The notes: generated by a model from the letters alone, not told the origin. A stretch of 64,000 nt of DNA from Lachnospiraceae bacterium (GCA_014804645.1 JAAUZI010000094.1:1-64000); one strand, 5' to 3'; shown: positions 8,154 to 16,771, counted from the stretch's first letter. Program-made: numbers and translations.

Positions 8154-11126
8154 ATGAGGGGATATAAGCTGTTTTGGGGAATTTGCCTGATTGCCTCCTG
8201 CCTGTTGGCGCCTGTGATATACTGTCAGGCTGCTCAGAATTCCAACCCGATACACCAGATCGGGCTGCAGGACTATGTGGAAACGCTATACGACGAGAGC
8301 AACGGCATGACGACCAGTGAGGCCAACGTGGTCATACAGGACAGCGTTGGCTATATCTGGGTGGGCAGCTATGGCGGACTGAGCCGTTTTAACGGTGTAG
8401 AGTTTGAGGATATCAGCAGAACCCGGTCAGGCGCTCCGGCCAGCGGGGTGAGATGTATGTTGGAGGACAGCCGGGGAAGAATCTGGATTGGCACCAACGA
8501 CGCGGGACTCTATCTGTATGACGATATCGGTTTCAGGCATATCACGGCGACCACAGACAGCGAATTGCTGCAGACAGCAGCTGCTTTGTCCGTCCGCAGT
8601 CTGGTGGAGGACTCGGAGGGCGGTATCTATCTGGGGACCACCAGCGGCCTGTGGAGAGTGGATGATTCCATGACCCTGGAACAGACCCAGGACGGCCTGC
8701 TCAAGGGGACGACAGTGGAGTCGTTGGCCTGTGACAGGCAGGGCCGTATCTGGGGGACCACCTCGGCCAGCCAGCTCTTCGTCCTGCAGGGCGGAGAGCG
8801 GATTCTGATGCTGGGAGAGGATTTCTTCGGAAAGAGCCTGTCCTATGGCCTGTGTGTGGAGGATAATGGAAGGGTCTATCTGGGCACTGCGGACGGCTGT
8901 GTGATACGGCTGCAGCATACAGGAAATATTTGGTCGGAGCAGTATTTTACAGGGGACTTGCTGACTACTGGCGGTGCGGATGAGGTCAATTACATATTGC
9001 GGGACAGCCAAGGGCGGCTGTGGGTGTGTACGGACAGCGGCCCGGGATATTTTGATGACCGAGACAATTTTTATAAAGTAAATAGTTTGAACAACAATTC
9101 TATTATGAGCCAGATGTGCGAGGATTATGAAGGCAATCTGTGGTTTGCTGCATCCAGAAAAGGATGTCTTAAGCTGGCGAGGATCAAGTTCAAAAATCTG
9201 GCCTATGAGGCGGATATCACTAATCAGACGGTGAATGCCACCATGGTTCTGGACGACTGTATGTATATCGGCGGAGACTTCGGTCTGGCGATACTGGGCA
9301 GCGACGGGGAGAAGATGGAAAACGAATTGACGTCCATGCTGGACGGCATTCGTGTCAGGGGGTTGTTCAAGGACAGCGAGAATACCCTGTGGATTTCTAC
9401 CTATAGAACCTATGGGCTGGTACATTATGACCCGGCCACGGGAGAAATCGTATCCTACAGCACAGAGCAGGGCATGCCCCATGAGCAGGTGCGGACGGCC
9501 ATGCAGTTGTCCGACGGGAGCATTGCGGCGGCTACCAACGGCGGCGTCGCAGTTCTGCAAAACGGCCAGGTGACAGAGGTGTATAATCAGAAAAACGGGA
9601 TACAGAACGAGTGGATTCTGTGTCTGGAGGAGAGTGCGGATCATAAGCTGCTGGCGGGCAGCGATGGCAATGGAATATATGAGATTGACCGGGAAAGCGG
9701 GCAGGTGCGCAACCTGACTACTGCGGACGGGCTGCAGTCGGGAGTCATTCTGCGGATGGTGGCCGACGTGCAGAGCGGAATCTGGATCAGCAACGGCTCC
9801 CAGCTGGCTCTGTGGGACGACCAGGGAATCCGGCAGATTCCCAATGTAAATGCGGGAAGTGGCAGCGTTTTTGACATCAAGGTGACGGACAACTATATTT
9901 GGCTGATGAAATCCTATGGATTGATCAGAATCAGCCGGGAATCTCTGACGGGCGGTATGCAGGAATATGAGGTTCTGAGCCGTAAGGACGGGTTGACCAG
10001 CGGTATCACAGCCAACTCATGGAATTACATGGATGAGGACAGCGTACTGTATCTGTGTACCGGCAATGGAGTGTACTATATTGACCTGAAGGATATGTAT
10101 CAAAACAACGTGCCGCCCAGGGTATCTGTGGGGCGCATGTCCACAGATACGGTTATCTATTACAGACCCCAGGATATGGAACTGCGGGCGGACACCCAGC
10201 GTATCACGCTGCAGCTGGATCTTTTGAGTTTCGGGATGGGAGACGGTATGTTGGAGTACTATCTGGAGGGCTTTGACAAATACCCGATTCAGATTTCCGG
10301 CAGCAATGGGCGGATCAACTATACCAACCTGCCGGGCGGGGAATATGTCTTCCACCTGAAGGGGTACAATGCGGACGGTGCGGTGAGCGAGGATTTGACT
10401 TTCCGGATCGTCAAGGAAAAGAGCCCGTTTGAGCGGCAGTATATCATTTTGTGGGTCATTATCGGCGGTTTGCTGCTGCTGATCGTGGTGCTGGTCATTG
10501 TGCAGCATCTAAACCGAAAGCGGATTTTGCAGAGACAGAGGGAGTATCGGGATACGGCGGATCAGATTATCCGCATTATTGCCAAGACCATTGACGCCCG
10601 GGACAAATACACCAGCGGCCACTCCCACCGGGTGGCAGCCTACGCCGTGGAGATCGGCAGACGTTTCGGACTTACCGAAGAACAGCTGGAGCAGCTGCGC
10701 TATGCGGCGCTGCTGCATGACATAGGCAAGATCGGCATTCCCGATCAGATTTTGAACAAACATTTCCAGTTGACGGATGAGGAGTATGCCATTATCAAAC
10801 AGCATCCCACCATCGGAGGCGATATCCTAAAAGAGTTTACGCTGGTGCCGGAGGCGGCTGTGGGGGCGCTGTATCACCATGAGCGCTATGACGGCAGGGG
10901 CTACAACAAAGGTCTGCAGGGGGAGGAGATTCCGCTGTACGCCCGGATTATTGCGGTGGCAGACGCCTATGACGCCATGGATTCCACCCGCGTCTATCAG
11001 AAGTCCATGGACCCTGAGGTGATTTATCACGAGCTGGAAAAAGGCCGGGGGACTCAGTTTGACGCACAGTTTGCCGAGATCATGATGGCGATGATGCGGG
11101 ACGGTTTCAAAGCGGAGGAGGAGTAG
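8154..11126 (+). CDS. Two-component-type propeller, Y_Y_Y and HD-GYP membrane protein
   Basis: 990 residues; ATG at 8154, 16 nt after the previous stop. A signal peptide (residues 1-27) is followed by many Reg_prop-type blades to ~630, recognisable by repeats such as DSVGYIWVGSYGGLSRF, DSRGRIWIGTNDAGLY and DSQGRLWV. A Y_Y_Y-like domain (~660-750, GMLEYYLEGFDKYP then NLPGGEYVFHLKGYN) precedes one membrane helix (~762-785) and a cytoplasmic HD-GYP domain (~805-985) with HDIGKIGIPD (H855, D856). The GYP motif reads GRGYNKG, with Asn for Pro. HD-GYP enzymes hydrolyse cyclic di-GMP. The outer propeller resembles hybrid sensors for carbohydrates, so this protein probably couples an external ligand to cyclic di-GMP breakdown. 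Cotranscription with the hydrogenase-like sensor is inferred. Confidence 0.9.
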   Translation: MRGYKLFWGICLIASCLLAPVIYCQAAQNSNPIHQIGLQDYVETLYDESNGMTTSEANVVIQDSVGYIWVGSYGGLSRFNGVEFEDISRTRSGAPASGVRCMLEDSRGRIWIGTNDAGLYLYDDIGFRHITATTDSELLQTAAALSVRSLVEDSEGGIYLGTTSGLWRVDDSMTLEQTQDGLLKGTTVESLACDRQGRIWGTTSASQLFVLQGGERILMLGEDFFGKSLSYGLCVEDNGRVYLGTADGCVIRLQHTGNIWSEQYFTGDLLTTGGADEVNYILRDSQGRLWVCTDSGPGYFDDRDNFYKVNSLNNNSIMSQMCEDYEGNLWFAASRKGCLKLARIKFKNLAYEADITNQTVNATMVLDDCMYIGGDFGLAILGSDGEKMENELTSMLDGIRVRGLFKDSENTLWISTYRTYGLVHYDPATGEIVSYSTEQGMPHEQVRTAMQLSDGSIAAATNGGVAVLQNGQVTEVYNQKNGIQNEWILCLEESADHKLLAGSDGNGIYEIDRESGQVRNLTTADGLQSGVILRMVADVQSGIWISNGSQLALWDDQGIRQIPNVNAGSGSVFDIKVTDNYIWLMKSYGLIRISRESLTGGMQEYEVLSRKDGLTSGITANSWNYMDEDSVLYLCTGNGVYYIDLKDMYQNNVPPRVSVGRMSTDTVIYYRPQDMELRADTQRITLQLDLLSFGMGDGMLEYYLEGFDKYPIQISGSNGRINYTNLPGGEYVFHLKGYNADGAVSEDLTFRIVKEKSPFERQYIILWVIIGGLLLLIVVLVIVQHLNRKRILQRQREYRDTADQIIRIIAKTIDARDKYTSGHSHRVAAYAVEIGRRFGLTEEQLEQLRYAALLHDIGKIGIPDQILNKHFQLTDEEYAIIKQHPTIGGDILKEFTLVPEAAVGALYHHERYDGRGYNKGLQGEEIPLYARIIAVADAYDAMDSTRVYQKSMDPEVIYHELEKGRGTQFDAQFAEIMMAMMRDGFKAEEE

Positions 11127-11160
11127 ACAGGGTATCCCCGGTGGGAAAGCGGAGGTAAAT

Positions 11161-12051
11161 ATGAGATATACACTGGAGAATGACAGATTCAAGGTGGTTC
11201 TGGACAGCATGGGAGCGGAGATCAAGTCCGTGTGGGATAAGCAGCTTGAGCTGGAACATATGTGGAGCGGAGACCCCGCCTACTGGGGCAAGACGGCGCC
11301 GTTTCTGTTCCCCTTTATCGGAAAACTGGAAAAAGAGCGGTTTATCTATGAGGGGAAGGTATTTCCGGCGGATAAGCATGGCTTTGGACAGAGGGTAGAG
11401 TATGAGGTGACAGAGCAGACTGCGGACAGAATTTGTTTTTGCATACGAGACACTGACGCCACCAGAGAAAAATATCCCTTTTCCTTTGAGCTTGAGATTG
11501 TCTATATGTTACAGGCAGACGGTATCCGGGAGAACTGGTATGTGAAAAATACCGGCGACAAGCCTATGTATTTCTCCGTGGGCGGCCATGCGGCATTTGC
11601 CTGCCCGCCGCTGCGGGAGGGCGCAAAAGGCGGCAGAGTGGGCCAGAAAATACGCTTGTACGGAGTGGGAGAAAAGACAGAACTCCAGAGTCTGCGGCTC
11701 AATGACAGAGGCGTCATAACAGAGGAATTTTGGCTGGTAAAGCTGGATAAGGGTTGTTTTGAGATCACGGAGGGGCTGTTTGACGGAGACGCGCTCATTT
11801 TCGACCGGGCCGGAATCACAGCGGCGGCGCTGTGCGATGCACAGGACCGGGAGTATGTGCGGGTGGAGTGCGACGCTCCCGTGTGGGGAATCTGGAGCCA
11901 CCCCGACAGCGGAGCGGGCTATGTATGTCTGGAACCCTGGTACGGCATCTGCGACTATGCCGGATATGCGGGAGAACTGTCAGAGCGGCCTCATACGCAG
12001 GAGCTTTCACCCGGAGAGACTTGGAGCGGCGGAAACAGCATGATATTTTAG
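11161..12051 (+). CDS. Aldose 1-epimerase family protein (LacX-like)
   Basis: 296 residues; ATG at 11161 after GGAGG. The sequence shows the galactose-mutarotase-like beta-sandwich pattern: FLFPFIGKL near residue 55, DKHGFGQ around 75, YFSVGGHAAFACP around 137-150 (the conserved His region) and CLEPWYGICDY near the C-terminus. Members interconvert sugar anomers or act on phosphosugars; the exact sugar cannot be told. It lies 34 nt after the HD-GYP gene and may be the last gene of that transcript. A new promoter starts three bases after its stop. Confidence 0.85.
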   Translation: MRYTLENDRFKVVLDSMGAEIKSVWDKQLELEHMWSGDPAYWGKTAPFLFPFIGKLEKERFIYEGKVFPADKHGFGQRVEYEVTEQTADRICFCIRDTDATREKYPFSFELEIVYMLQADGIRENWYVKNTGDKPMYFSVGGHAAFACPPLREGAKGGRVGQKIRLYGVGEKTELQSLRLNDRGVITEEFWLVKLDKGCFEITEGLFDGDALIFDRAGITAAALCDAQDREYVRVECDAPVWGIWSHPDSGAGYVCLEPWYGICDYAGYAGELSERPHTQELSPGETWSGGNSMIF

Positions 12052-12053
12052 GC

Positions 12054-12082
12054 TTGACAAACACATCTACATGCACTACAAT
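12054..12082 (+). promoter_or_regulatory. Sigma-A promoter of the T-box/proS unit
   Basis: TTGACA (12054-12059), 17-nt spacer, TACAAT (12077-12082). It begins three bases after the epimerase stop codon. Confidence 0.85.
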
Positions 12083-12089
12083 CGTGTAA

Positions 12090-12414
12090 AAGTAAGATAA
12101 ATATGATATCGACGATGAAGAGGAATAGTACGACATGGGGAGCACTCCAGAGAGAGAGCCGGAGGTGAGAGGCTCTTGTGCAAAGCTGTCGGAACCTGCC
12201 TCAGAGTCCTGTATGAGCTTGACATGGCGAAAGTTCCCGGGAGAGAAAAGCATGGCAGGGAAATACAGCGCAGCACCGGCGTTAACGGTAGGAGAAGCAG
12301 AATGTTGTATCTTGCGGGGATATCCGGGCAGGACTCAACATTAATAAGGGTGGTACCGCCGAGCATTCGGTCCCTGACGGGGATGGAATCTGCGGCGTAC
12401 CACCCTTTTTGTGA
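12090..12414 (+). promoter_or_regulatory. T-box riboswitch, proline specific
   Basis: Stem I begins with GATGAAGAGGAATAGTA (12113-12129) and has the typical GAGAGAGCC...GGTGAGAGGCTC distal arm. The specifier loop reads GGAACCTGCC, giving CCT (12195-12197), a proline codon. The T-box sequence AAGGGTGGTACCGCC (12346-12360) lies in the 5' arm of the terminator. The class senses uncharged tRNA, here tRNA-Pro, and lets transcription run into proS when charging is low. Confidence 0.93.
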
Positions 12415-12416
12415 GT
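12346..12416 (+). terminator. T-box terminator
   Basis: AAGGGTGGTACCGCCG pairs with CGGCGTACCACCCTT across a ~30-nt loop and is followed by TTTTTG. The antiterminator uses the T-box sequence in the same 5' arm. Confidence 0.9.
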
Positions 12417-12455
12417 GTTGGCCGCAGCAGTAAATGAGAAAAGGAGACGCAAATT

Positions 12456-13889
12456 ATGGCAGACAAAAAAATGGTGGAAGCGATTACTTCCATGGAGGAG
12501 GATTTCGCGCAGTGGTACACGGACGTGGTGAAAAAGGCGGAATTGATTGATTATACCAGCGTCAAGGGTTGTATGGTGATTAAGCCGGCGGGCTATGCGA
12601 TCTGGGAATTGATCCAGCAGCAGCTGGACGCCAGATTCAAGGAGACAGGGGTGCAGAACGTATATCTTCCCATGTTTATCCCTGAGTCCCTGCTCCAGAA
12701 GGAGAAGGACCATGTGGAGGGCTTTGCGCCGGAGGTGGCCTGGGTGACTCACGGCGGTCTGCAGCCTCTGCAGGAGCGCCTGTGCGTGCGTCCTACCTCG
12801 GAGACGCTGTTCTGCGATTTCTATAAAAACGATATCCAGTCCTATCGCGATTTGCCGAGGGTCTACAACCAGTGGTGCTCCGTGGTGCGATGGGAGAAAG
12901 AGACCAGACCTTTTCTGCGCTCCAGAGAATTCCTGTGGCAGGAGGGGCACACCGCCCATGCTACCGCCCAGGAGGCTGAGGAGAGAACCATTCAGATGCT
13001 GAATGTGTACGCAGACTTTTGCGAGGAGGTGCTGGCGATTCCCGTGGTCAGAGGACAGAAGACGGAGAAGGAAAAATTTGCCGGTGCGGTGTCTACCTAT
13101 ACCATCGAGGCACTAATGCATGACGGCAAGGCGCTGCAGTCCGGCACCAGCCATAATTTCGGGGATGGCTTTGCCCGCGCCTTTGAGATTCAGTTCGCAG
13201 ATAAAGACAACACCTTAAAATATGTACACCAGACCTCCTGGGGTATGACCACCCGCCTGATCGGCGCCATCATTATGGTGCACGGCGACAACGAGGGACT
13301 GGTGCTGCCGCCCAGGGTGGCGCCCATTCAAATTTGCATTGTTCCCATTCAGCAGAAAAAAGAGGGAGTGCTGGATAAGGCATATGAACTGCGCGACCGC
13401 CTCAAGGGGAATTTCCGGGTAAAGGTAGACGACACGGACAAATCTCCCGGCTATAAGTTTGCCGAGGCTGAGATGCGGGGTTATCCCATTCGGGTGGAGA
13501 TCGGTCCCAAGGATATCGAGGCCGGAAAATGCGTGATCTGCCGCCGCGATACCCGGGAAAAGCTGGAGGTGGAGCTGGATAAGCTGGAGGAAAAGGCCGG
13601 GGAGCTGATGGAGACCATTCAGAAGGAAATGCTGGAGCGGGCCAGAGTACACAGAGATGCACACACCTACGAGGCCAGGGATTTTGAGGAGTTCCAGAAA
13701 ATATTCGCAGAGAAAACAGGTTTTGTCAAAGCCATGTGGTGCGGCGATCAGAGCTGTGAGGATATAATTAAGGAAAAGATGAGTGTGACCAGCCGCTGCA
13801 TGCCTTTTTCCCAGGAGCATTTGGCAGACACCTGTGTCTGCTGCGGCAAACCGGCCAAGAAGATGGTGTATTGGGGCAAGGCATACTAG
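12456..13889 (+). CDS. proS: Prolyl-tRNA synthetase, short archaeal/eukaryal-like type
   Basis: 477 residues; ATG at 12456 after AAAAGGAG. It charges tRNA-Pro in the cytoplasm. The class II core spans ~1-280: motif 2 includes [20 protein letters not shown] and motif 3 [16 protein letters not shown]. Anticodon-binding domain at ~285-385 ([10 protein letters not shown]) and a C-terminal domain with CVICRRD and CVCCGK Cys pairs. There is no inserted editing domain, in line with the short ProRS class found in many Clostridia. Expression is controlled by the T-box directly upstream. The stop codon overlaps the base of a long palindromic hairpin. Confidence 0.97.
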   Translation: MADKKMVEAITSMEEDFAQWYTDVVKKAELIDYTSVKGCMVIKPAGYAIWELIQQQLDARFKETGVQNVYLPMFIPESLLQKEKDHVEGFAPEVAWVTHGGLQPLQERLCVRPTSETLFCDFYKNDIQSYRDLPRVYNQWCSVVRWEKETRPFLRSREFLWQEGHTAHATAQEAEERTIQMLNVYADFCEEVLAIPVVRGQKTEKEKFAGAVSTYTIEALMHDGKALQSGTSHNFGDGFARAFEIQFADKDNTLKYVHQTSWGMTTRLIGAIIMVHGDNEGLVLPPRVAPIQICIVPIQQKKEGVLDKAYELRDRLKGNFRVKVDDTDKSPGYKFAEAEMRGYPIRVEIGPKDIEAGKCVICRRDTREKLEVELDKLEEKAGELMETIQKEMLERARVHRDAHTYEARDFEEFQKIFAEKTGFVKAMWCGDQSCEDIIKEKMSVTSRCMPFSQEHLADTCVCCGKPAKKMVYWGKAY

Positions 13890-13972
13890 TGTGAGAAGAA
13901 GTTCTAGGGACTTGCTGGGCAAGTCCAGCTCACAGCAAAGGCTGTTTCGCAAAGAACTTCTAATCTCACACT
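13888..13972 (+). repeat. Branched palindromic element after proS
   Basis: AGTGTGAGA plus AGAAGTTCT (13888-13905) pairs with AGAACTTCT plus TCTCACACT (13953-13961, 13964-13972) over 18 bp with two unpaired A. Inside are two hairpins: GGACTTG/CAAGTCC (13908-13926) and ACAGC/GCTGT (13932-13945). It overlaps the proS stop codon. The GACTTGC core recurs in the terminator hairpin that follows. Confidence 0.75.
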
Positions 13973-13975
13973 CGA

Positions 13976-14012
13976 AAAATGCAGGACTTGCATAGCAAGT
14001 CTTGCATTTTTC
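13976..14012 (+). terminator. Terminator hairpin of proS
   Basis: AAAAATGCAGGACTTGC and GCAAGTCTTGCATTTTT form 17 bp (one G-U) around an ATA loop. The stem itself ends in A5/T5, so the 3' arm acts as the U-tract and it may work on both strands. Confidence 0.75.
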
Positions 14013-14026
14013 AATCCAATTTTGAG

Positions 14027-14055
14027 TGCCCGTTGAAACGGGCAGAGGGAGGGGA
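14027..14055 (+). other. Short hairpin next to ribosome binding site (1)
   Basis: TGCCCG (14027-14032), loop TTGAAA, CGGGCA (14039-14044), then GAGGGAGGGGAT and the ATG at 14057. One of four similar hairpin-CAGA..GGAG arrangements in the window. Confidence 0.6.
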
Positions 14056-14056
14056 T

Positions 14057-14896
14057 ATGATACACGAAACGTTTTTACTGCAGGTGGAGGGTTCTCAGCC
14101 CGACGCCCGGCTGGTGACTTATATTCAAGAATATTCGGAGGCCATGGCGATACAGGAAAGGCCCCTGGTGCTGCTCTGTCCCGGGGGCGGCTACGCTTAC
14201 ACCTCGGACCGAGAGGCGGAGCCGATAGCTCTGCAGTTTCTGGCCATGGGATACCATGCGGCAGTGCTGCGGTATTCCTGTGCGCCCGCCCGGTATCCCA
14301 CGGCGCTGCTGGAGCTGGCCGCCAGCGTGCGGCTGATCAGGGAGCGTGCGAGACAGTGGCATGTGGCGCCGGACAAGCTGGTGATTCAGGGATGCTCTGC
14401 GGGAGGACACCTGGCCGCTGCATATGCCATGTTCTGGAATCAGGACTGGTTTCGGGAGAGAGCGGGGATTTTGGAGAGCGATCCGGAGCACCGGCTGTTG
14501 CAGCCGGGCGGTCTGCTGCTGTGCTATCCGGTGATCACTTCGGGTGAGTTCGCCCATAGGGGGTCCTTTGATAACTTGATCGGGGATTTGCCGGAGCAAG
14601 ATAAACTGCTGGAACAGCTCTCCCTGGAGAACCAGGTAAACAGTCACGTGCCCCCCGTCTTTGTCTGGCACACCTATGAGGACCAGGCGGTGCCGGTGGA
14701 AAACTCCCTGCTGTTGGTGAGCGCTCTGCGCCGGGCAGGCATTCCCACAGAGTTTCACATGTATCCTCGGGGAGGTCATGGTCTGGCTTTGGCCACGGCT
14801 CTCACACAGACCGCGGACGGTGGCTGTTTTCAGCCAGACTGCGCCGGGTGGGTCGATCTGGCTCACACATGGCTGGAGGGACTGTTTTCCGTCTGA
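14057..14896 (+). CDS. Alpha/beta hydrolase, acetyl-esterase/lipase-like
   Basis: 279 residues; ATG at 14057 after GGGAGGGG (the frame is open further upstream but only through the terminator hairpin). The oxyanion segment CPGGGYAYTS lies near residue 40, the nucleophile in GCSAGGHLAA near residue 110, the acid Asp in YEDQAVPVE near 205 and the catalytic His in PRGGHGLA near 235. This matches small esterases related to acetyl-xylan and feruloyl esterases. There is no signal peptide, so it acts in the cytoplasm, perhaps deacetylating imported sugars. It stands alone between terminators. Confidence 0.85.
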   Translation: MIHETFLLQVEGSQPDARLVTYIQEYSEAMAIQERPLVLLCPGGGYAYTSDREAEPIALQFLAMGYHAAVLRYSCAPARYPTALLELAASVRLIRERARQWHVAPDKLVIQGCSAGGHLAAAYAMFWNQDWFRERAGILESDPEHRLLQPGGLLLCYPVITSGEFAHRGSFDNLIGDLPEQDKLLEQLSLENQVNSHVPPVFVWHTYEDQAVPVENSLLLVSALRRAGIPTEFHMYPRGGHGLALATALTQTADGGCFQPDCAGWVDLAHTWLEGLFSV

Positions 14897-14924
14897 CCGC
14901 TAAAAAAGATAAAATAGTTCTGAC

Positions 14925-14973
14925 ATATCAGGCAAGGTTTACTGACGGAAGACCTTGCCTGATATAATTTTTT
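14925..14973 (+). terminator. Rho-independent terminator
   Basis: ATATCAGGCAAGGT (14925-14938) pairs perfectly with ACCTTGCCTGATAT (14952-14965), followed by AATTTTTTG. Confidence 0.9.
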
Positions 14974-14984
14974 GATTTAGTATC

Positions 14985-15013
14985 TTGCAATATATAATAG
15001 CTTGTGATATACT
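14985..15013 (+). promoter_or_regulatory. Promoter of the padR operon
   Basis: TTGCAA (14985-14990), 17-nt spacer, TATACT (15008-15013). The region has a loose dyad (AGTATC...GATATACT) over the promoter, where a PadR dimer could bind its own operator; this is a guess. Confidence 0.7.
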
Positions 15014-15066
15014 CAACTACATAAAAAGATAAAAACTAAAAAACAAGCCAGGAAAGGAGGAGTATT

Positions 15067-15375
15067 ATGAACACACAACTGAAGAAGGGCGTTTTGGAAC
15101 TGTGCGTACTGTCCCAGCTGGTGAGCGGTGATAAATATGGCTATGAACTGACAGAACGAATCTCAGAGGAAATGTCCATCGCCAGTGGAACTTTGTATCC
15201 GATTCTGCGAAGGCTCAAGGGAGATGCCTATGTGACCACTTATCTGGTGGAGTCGGACTCAGGGCCGGCCCGGAAATATTATCAACTGACCCAGAAGGGA
15301 AAGGAGTATCAGCAGGCGATGCTGCAGGAATGGGAGCAGTTTCAGACGGCGGTGAACCGCTTGGCGAAGGGGTAA
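15067..15375 (+). CDS. PadR-family transcriptional regulator
   Basis: 102 residues; ATG at 15067 after GGAAAGGAGG. Winged-helix pattern of PadR: LKKGVLELCVLSQL, GYELTERI, then SGTLYPILRRLKGDAYV and the wing with GPARKYYQLTQKGKEY. It lacks the long C-terminal coiled coil of PadR-s1 proteins, so it is the short s2 type. These repress a neighbouring membrane or stress gene. The next gene carries a HAAS-like N-terminus, the usual PadR partner, and is only about 95 nt away. Confidence 0.93.
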   Translation: MNTQLKKGVLELCVLSQLVSGDKYGYELTERISEEMSIASGTLYPILRRLKGDAYVTTYLVESDSGPARKYYQLTQKGKEYQQAMLQEWEQFQTAVNRLAKG

Positions 15376-15392
15376 AAACCAGAAAGGAGTAA

Positions 15393-15467
15393 GTTTGAAA
15401 CTAGCGTTTCAAATACCGATTAACGCAGTATCGCAAGCACTGCTTGCGATATGCAGGAAAGGAGTAA
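15393..15467 (+). repeat. Palindromic Shine-Dalgarno element, copy B
   Basis: TTTGAAAC/GTTTCAAA, then ATACCG/CAGTAT (one mismatch), then CGCAAGCA/TGCTTGCG, ending ATATGCAGGAAAGGAGTAA. The 11-nt sequence GAAAGGAGTAA occurs at 15382-15392 and again at 15457-15467, directly flanking the element. Its third stem differs from copies A and C. Confidence 0.85.
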
Positions 15468-15469
15468 TT

Positions 15470-16735
15470 ATGACAAAATCAGAATATATGAGCGTATTGC
15501 GGGAAAAGCTGCAGCGTTACAACAGGGCATTGGAGACAGAGATTCTCGAGGATTATGAGCAGCATTTTGCGGAAGGTCTGGCGGAGGGCCGCACGGAGGA
15601 GGAGATCATTGCAGAGCTGGGCAATATTGAGGATATGCTGCAGGAGTTTTCAGAGGAGGATCTGAAACAGGAGCTGGAGGCGGTGGAGAGTCAGGCCAGT
15701 CAGAGCAACATCTACGAGCAGCTCTATCGGGCTGTGGTGATAGAGGGTCTGCTGGCGGATGTGGAGGTACGCAGATCACAGGATGACCAGCTCAGAATTG
15801 ATTATGAAAACCGAGGCAGCAAGTCCCAGAAACTGCGCTATCGATTTTACCAATATGAGGAAAACGGCGTATTCTATGCCGGAGTGAGGGAGCACAGGAG
15901 TGCGGACTTTGGCGGGGATGCCGGTTCCGGATCTATTTGGAATGTGTTCTCTCATATCCCAGTTCGTTCCAGCGGCGATATTGAAGTGCACATAGAAATT
16001 CCGGCGGGAATTCCGGCGATAAAGGTTCATACCTCCAGCGGCGACCTGGATATCCGGGAGATACAGACGCAGGAACTGGAGGCCCGGTGTACCAGCGGAG
16101 ATCTGCAGATTGAAGACGTCGCCTGTAAAAGGCTTAACGGCAAAACTCAGAGTGGAGACATGGAGGTGTCCGGTGTGTCCATGAATGTCTGCGAGGATAC
16201 AGAGATTGAGCTTTGTACCACCAGTGGAGATATGGAAATACGGCGGTTGGCGGCGGCAAGGATTCGCATGCAGACCTCCAGCGGCGATCTGAGCGTGAAG
16301 GAGCTGGAGGCAGAGCAGCTGCTGATCCATACCGCCAGCGGCGAGCAGGAGCTGGAGAATGTCACGTGTCAAAGAGCGGCTCTGCGCTCCGGCAGCGGCG
16401 ATATAGACGCTCGGAATATGCAGGGAAAAGAGTTGAGCGCAGAGGCTGGCAGCGGCGAAGTGGAGTTGCAGGCGGATATGGAGACCTTTGCCGTCAGGAC
16501 AGGCAGCGGTGATATAGACGTGACGCCGGGCTCTGGGGCAAGGCAGATTTGCCTGGATGCCGGGAGCGGCAGCGTATTTCTGAACATGGGCCGGGTAGAG
16601 GGCGCCACCATCGCGGCTCATACCGGCAGCGGGGATAGGAGTATACGGGGATACGAGATATCCAGTCTCTCCTATGGCAGCGGCGTCTGTCAGGTGAAAA
16701 TCACCACCGGCAGCGGAGATATAGAAGTAGAATAA
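15470..16735 (+). CDS. HAAS/DUF4097 beta-helix protein
   Basis: 421 residues; ATG at 15470 after AAAGGAG. Residues 1-60 are a HAAS-type helical domain (MTKSEYMSVLREKLQRYN, EILEDYEQHF, EEIIAELGNIEDM). From ~150 to the end runs a right-handed beta-helix/adhesin-like domain of DUF4097 type, with more than ten repeats containing SSGDL, TSGDM or GSGDI. No membrane segment is evident. PadR/HAAS pairs usually control envelope-related genes. The repeat face might bind a ligand at the membrane, but no catalytic residues are seen. Confidence 0.85.
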   Translation: MTKSEYMSVLREKLQRYNRALETEILEDYEQHFAEGLAEGRTEEEIIAELGNIEDMLQEFSEEDLKQELEAVESQASQSNIYEQLYRAVVIEGLLADVEVRRSQDDQLRIDYENRGSKSQKLRYRFYQYEENGVFYAGVREHRSADFGGDAGSGSIWNVFSHIPVRSSGDIEVHIEIPAGIPAIKVHTSSGDLDIREIQTQELEARCTSGDLQIEDVACKRLNGKTQSGDMEVSGVSMNVCEDTEIELCTTSGDMEIRRLAAARIRMQTSSGDLSVKELEAEQLLIHTASGEQELENVTCQRAALRSGSGDIDARNMQGKELSAEAGSGEVELQADMETFAVRTGSGDIDVTPGSGARQICLDAGSGSVFLNMGRVEGATIAAHTGSGDRSIRGYEISSLSYGSGVCQVKITTGSGDIEVE

Positions 16736-16763
16736 CTGGCTCTTCCCCAATCGGCCAGGATGT

Positions 16764-16771
16764 GTTATAAT
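16764..16771 (+). promoter_or_regulatory. Extended -10 promoter of the exonuclease operon
   Basis: TGT directly before TATAAT (16766-16771) gives an extended -10; no good -35. A hairpin GGGCAGTG/CACTGCCC follows around 16781-16806. Confidence 0.55.

Noticed and set aside
16000-16735. Regularly spaced short DNA repeats suggestive of a CRISPR array
   Set aside because: They are codons for the SGD/GSGD turns of the DUF4097 beta-helix, in frame throughout, with no constant repeat length.
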